Below are positions 31,713-32,309 of a stretch of 32,309 bases of DNA, one piece after another. Within the stretch, counting starts at the first letter, position 1. Every line of letters begins with the position of its first letter. The position numbers and the translations under genes are program-made. Under the pieces are notes generated by a model. It was not told the DNA's origin. It searched no databases and was given only the letters and a program-made list of their open reading frames with translations. The stretch spans positions 1-32,309 of the forward strand of contig NZ_LSRP01000103.1 of assembly GCF_001885585.1 (NCBI RefSeq), read 5' to 3'. The stretch is from Pararhizobium antarcticum (GTDB lineage: Bacteria; Pseudomonadota; Alphaproteobacteria; Rhizobiales; Rhizobiaceae).

Positions 31713-32309
31713 ATGCAGCCGCCGTCCACCGTCGCCCATGACATTGCCATGCCCGACTGGCCGGCGATTGCTGCCGTTATCCTCGGGGCCTCCGCCTTTT
31801 CGGTGGCGCAGGGCATCACCTATCCGCTGATTTCGCTGACGCTCGAAGGGCGCGGCGTCTCGCCTGTGATGATCGGCCTGAATGCCGTCGGTTTTGCGCT
31901 GGGTCTCGCCGCCGCGACGCTGATGCTGGGCCAACTGACCAGCCGGATGCGCAGCGAACGACTGATCATCGCCAGCCTCGTGGGCTGCTCGCTCTGCCTT
32001 GCCACCTTTGCGCTCACCGCCGCCCTGCCCGTCTGGTTTTTCGCCCGCTTCCTGCTCGGCTTCTTCGCCAGCCTGATCTTCATGCTCGGCGAAGCCTGGA
32101 TGAATGCCGCCTGCCCGGACCGGTTGCGCGGGCGGGTCTCGGGGCTCTATGGCATGGGCATCTGCGGCGGCTTTGCCGCCGGGCCGCTGGTCATTCCTTT
32201 TCTCGGCACGGAAAGTGGCTTCGGTTTTGCGCTCACAGCCGTCTATGTGGCGCTCGTTGCCTTTGCCACCGGCATCCTGACGCTGTCGACGCGCACGGCT
32301 CCGGCGGCC
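31713..32309 (+). CDS. MFS transporter, 3' truncated by window edge
   Basis: The frame stays open to the window end (199 codons present). About six membrane helices are visible: WPAIAAVILGASAFSVAQGI, ISLTLEGRGVSPVMIGLNAV, FALGLAAATLMLGQLTSRMR, a helix 3-4 region, FLLGFFASLIFMLGEAWMNA, then RLRGRVSGLYGMG. The EAWMNAACPDRLRGRV segment resembles the YcaD branch of the MFS. ATG 31713 is preceded by AGGGAG; an upstream ATG at 31692 has no such site. Substrate unknown. Confidence 0.9.
   Translation, partial: MQPPSTVAHDIAMPDWPAIAAVILGASAFSVAQGITYPLISLTLEGRGVSPVMIGLNAVGFALGLAAATLMLGQLTSRMRSERLIIASLVGCSLCLATFALTAALPVWFFARFLLGFFASLIFMLGEAWMNAACPDRLRGRVSGLYGMGICGGFAAGPLVIPFLGTESGFGFALTAVYVALVAFATGILTLSTRTAPAA

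Overview
The window reads as chromosomal DNA of a GC-rich alphaproteobacterium, most likely a member of the Rhizobiaceae. This is inferred from the codon use, the mosaic palindromic intergenic repeat near 5.2 kb, and gene families common in that group: PQQ glucose dehydrogenase, cytochrome c', an ArsR/SRPBCC pair, a YafY-type regulator and two aldo/keto reductases. There are about 34 genes in short transcription units on both strands. I see no rRNA, tRNA, CRISPR array, transposase or phage gene. Both ends cut genes: selO on the left and an MFS transporter on the right.

Region 1 (1-7.8 kb) holds the end of selO, a GH25 lysozyme-like lipoprotein, membrane PQQ glucose dehydrogenase (gcd), a mosaic repeat island between two hairpins, a protein with two HD-GYP-like halves (the first degenerate), and a class A beta-lactamase. 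Region 2 (7.9-10 kb) is a metal-efflux module (CDF transporter and divergent MerR regulator with a stretched-spacer promoter). It is followed by what looks like a complete ribosome-mediated attenuator: a TTGACA box, a 16-codon leader peptide with Trp-Tyr-Phe in a row, an antiterminator and a terminator, ahead of a GNAT acetyltransferase. Region 3 (10-11.8 kb) has a diheme cytochrome c and a cytochrome c' separated by a 19-bp x 8 minisatellite.

Region 4 (11.9-15.6 kb) has a LysE-type exporter divergent from a YafY/WYL regulator with a 36-bp palindrome between them. Three small genes follow (33, 71 and 35 codons), then sodB with a repeat-rich upstream region and a small secreted protein. Region 5 (15.7-19.8 kb) has a translationally coupled pair (membrane coiled-coil protein plus membrane-anchored ClpP-like protein), an ArsR/SRPBCC operon with twin operators, and a class IV aminotransferase. 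Region 6 (19.9-25.4 kb) has a GNAT/alcohol dehydrogenase operon, a patatin-like phospholipase, a CX5R phosphatase, a haloacid dehalogenase, a PNPOx-like flavoprotein and a ChaC-like cyclotransferase. Region 7 (25.5-32.3 kb) has a LysR regulator divergent from an MFS transporter and two aldo/keto reductases (one DkgB-like), then a cysteine hydrolase, a serine hydrolase and a second MFS transporter.

The strongest candidates for something undescribed are the attenuator ahead of the GNAT gene and the coiled-coil/ClpP-like membrane pair. All family assignments come from reading motifs by eye; no database search was run.
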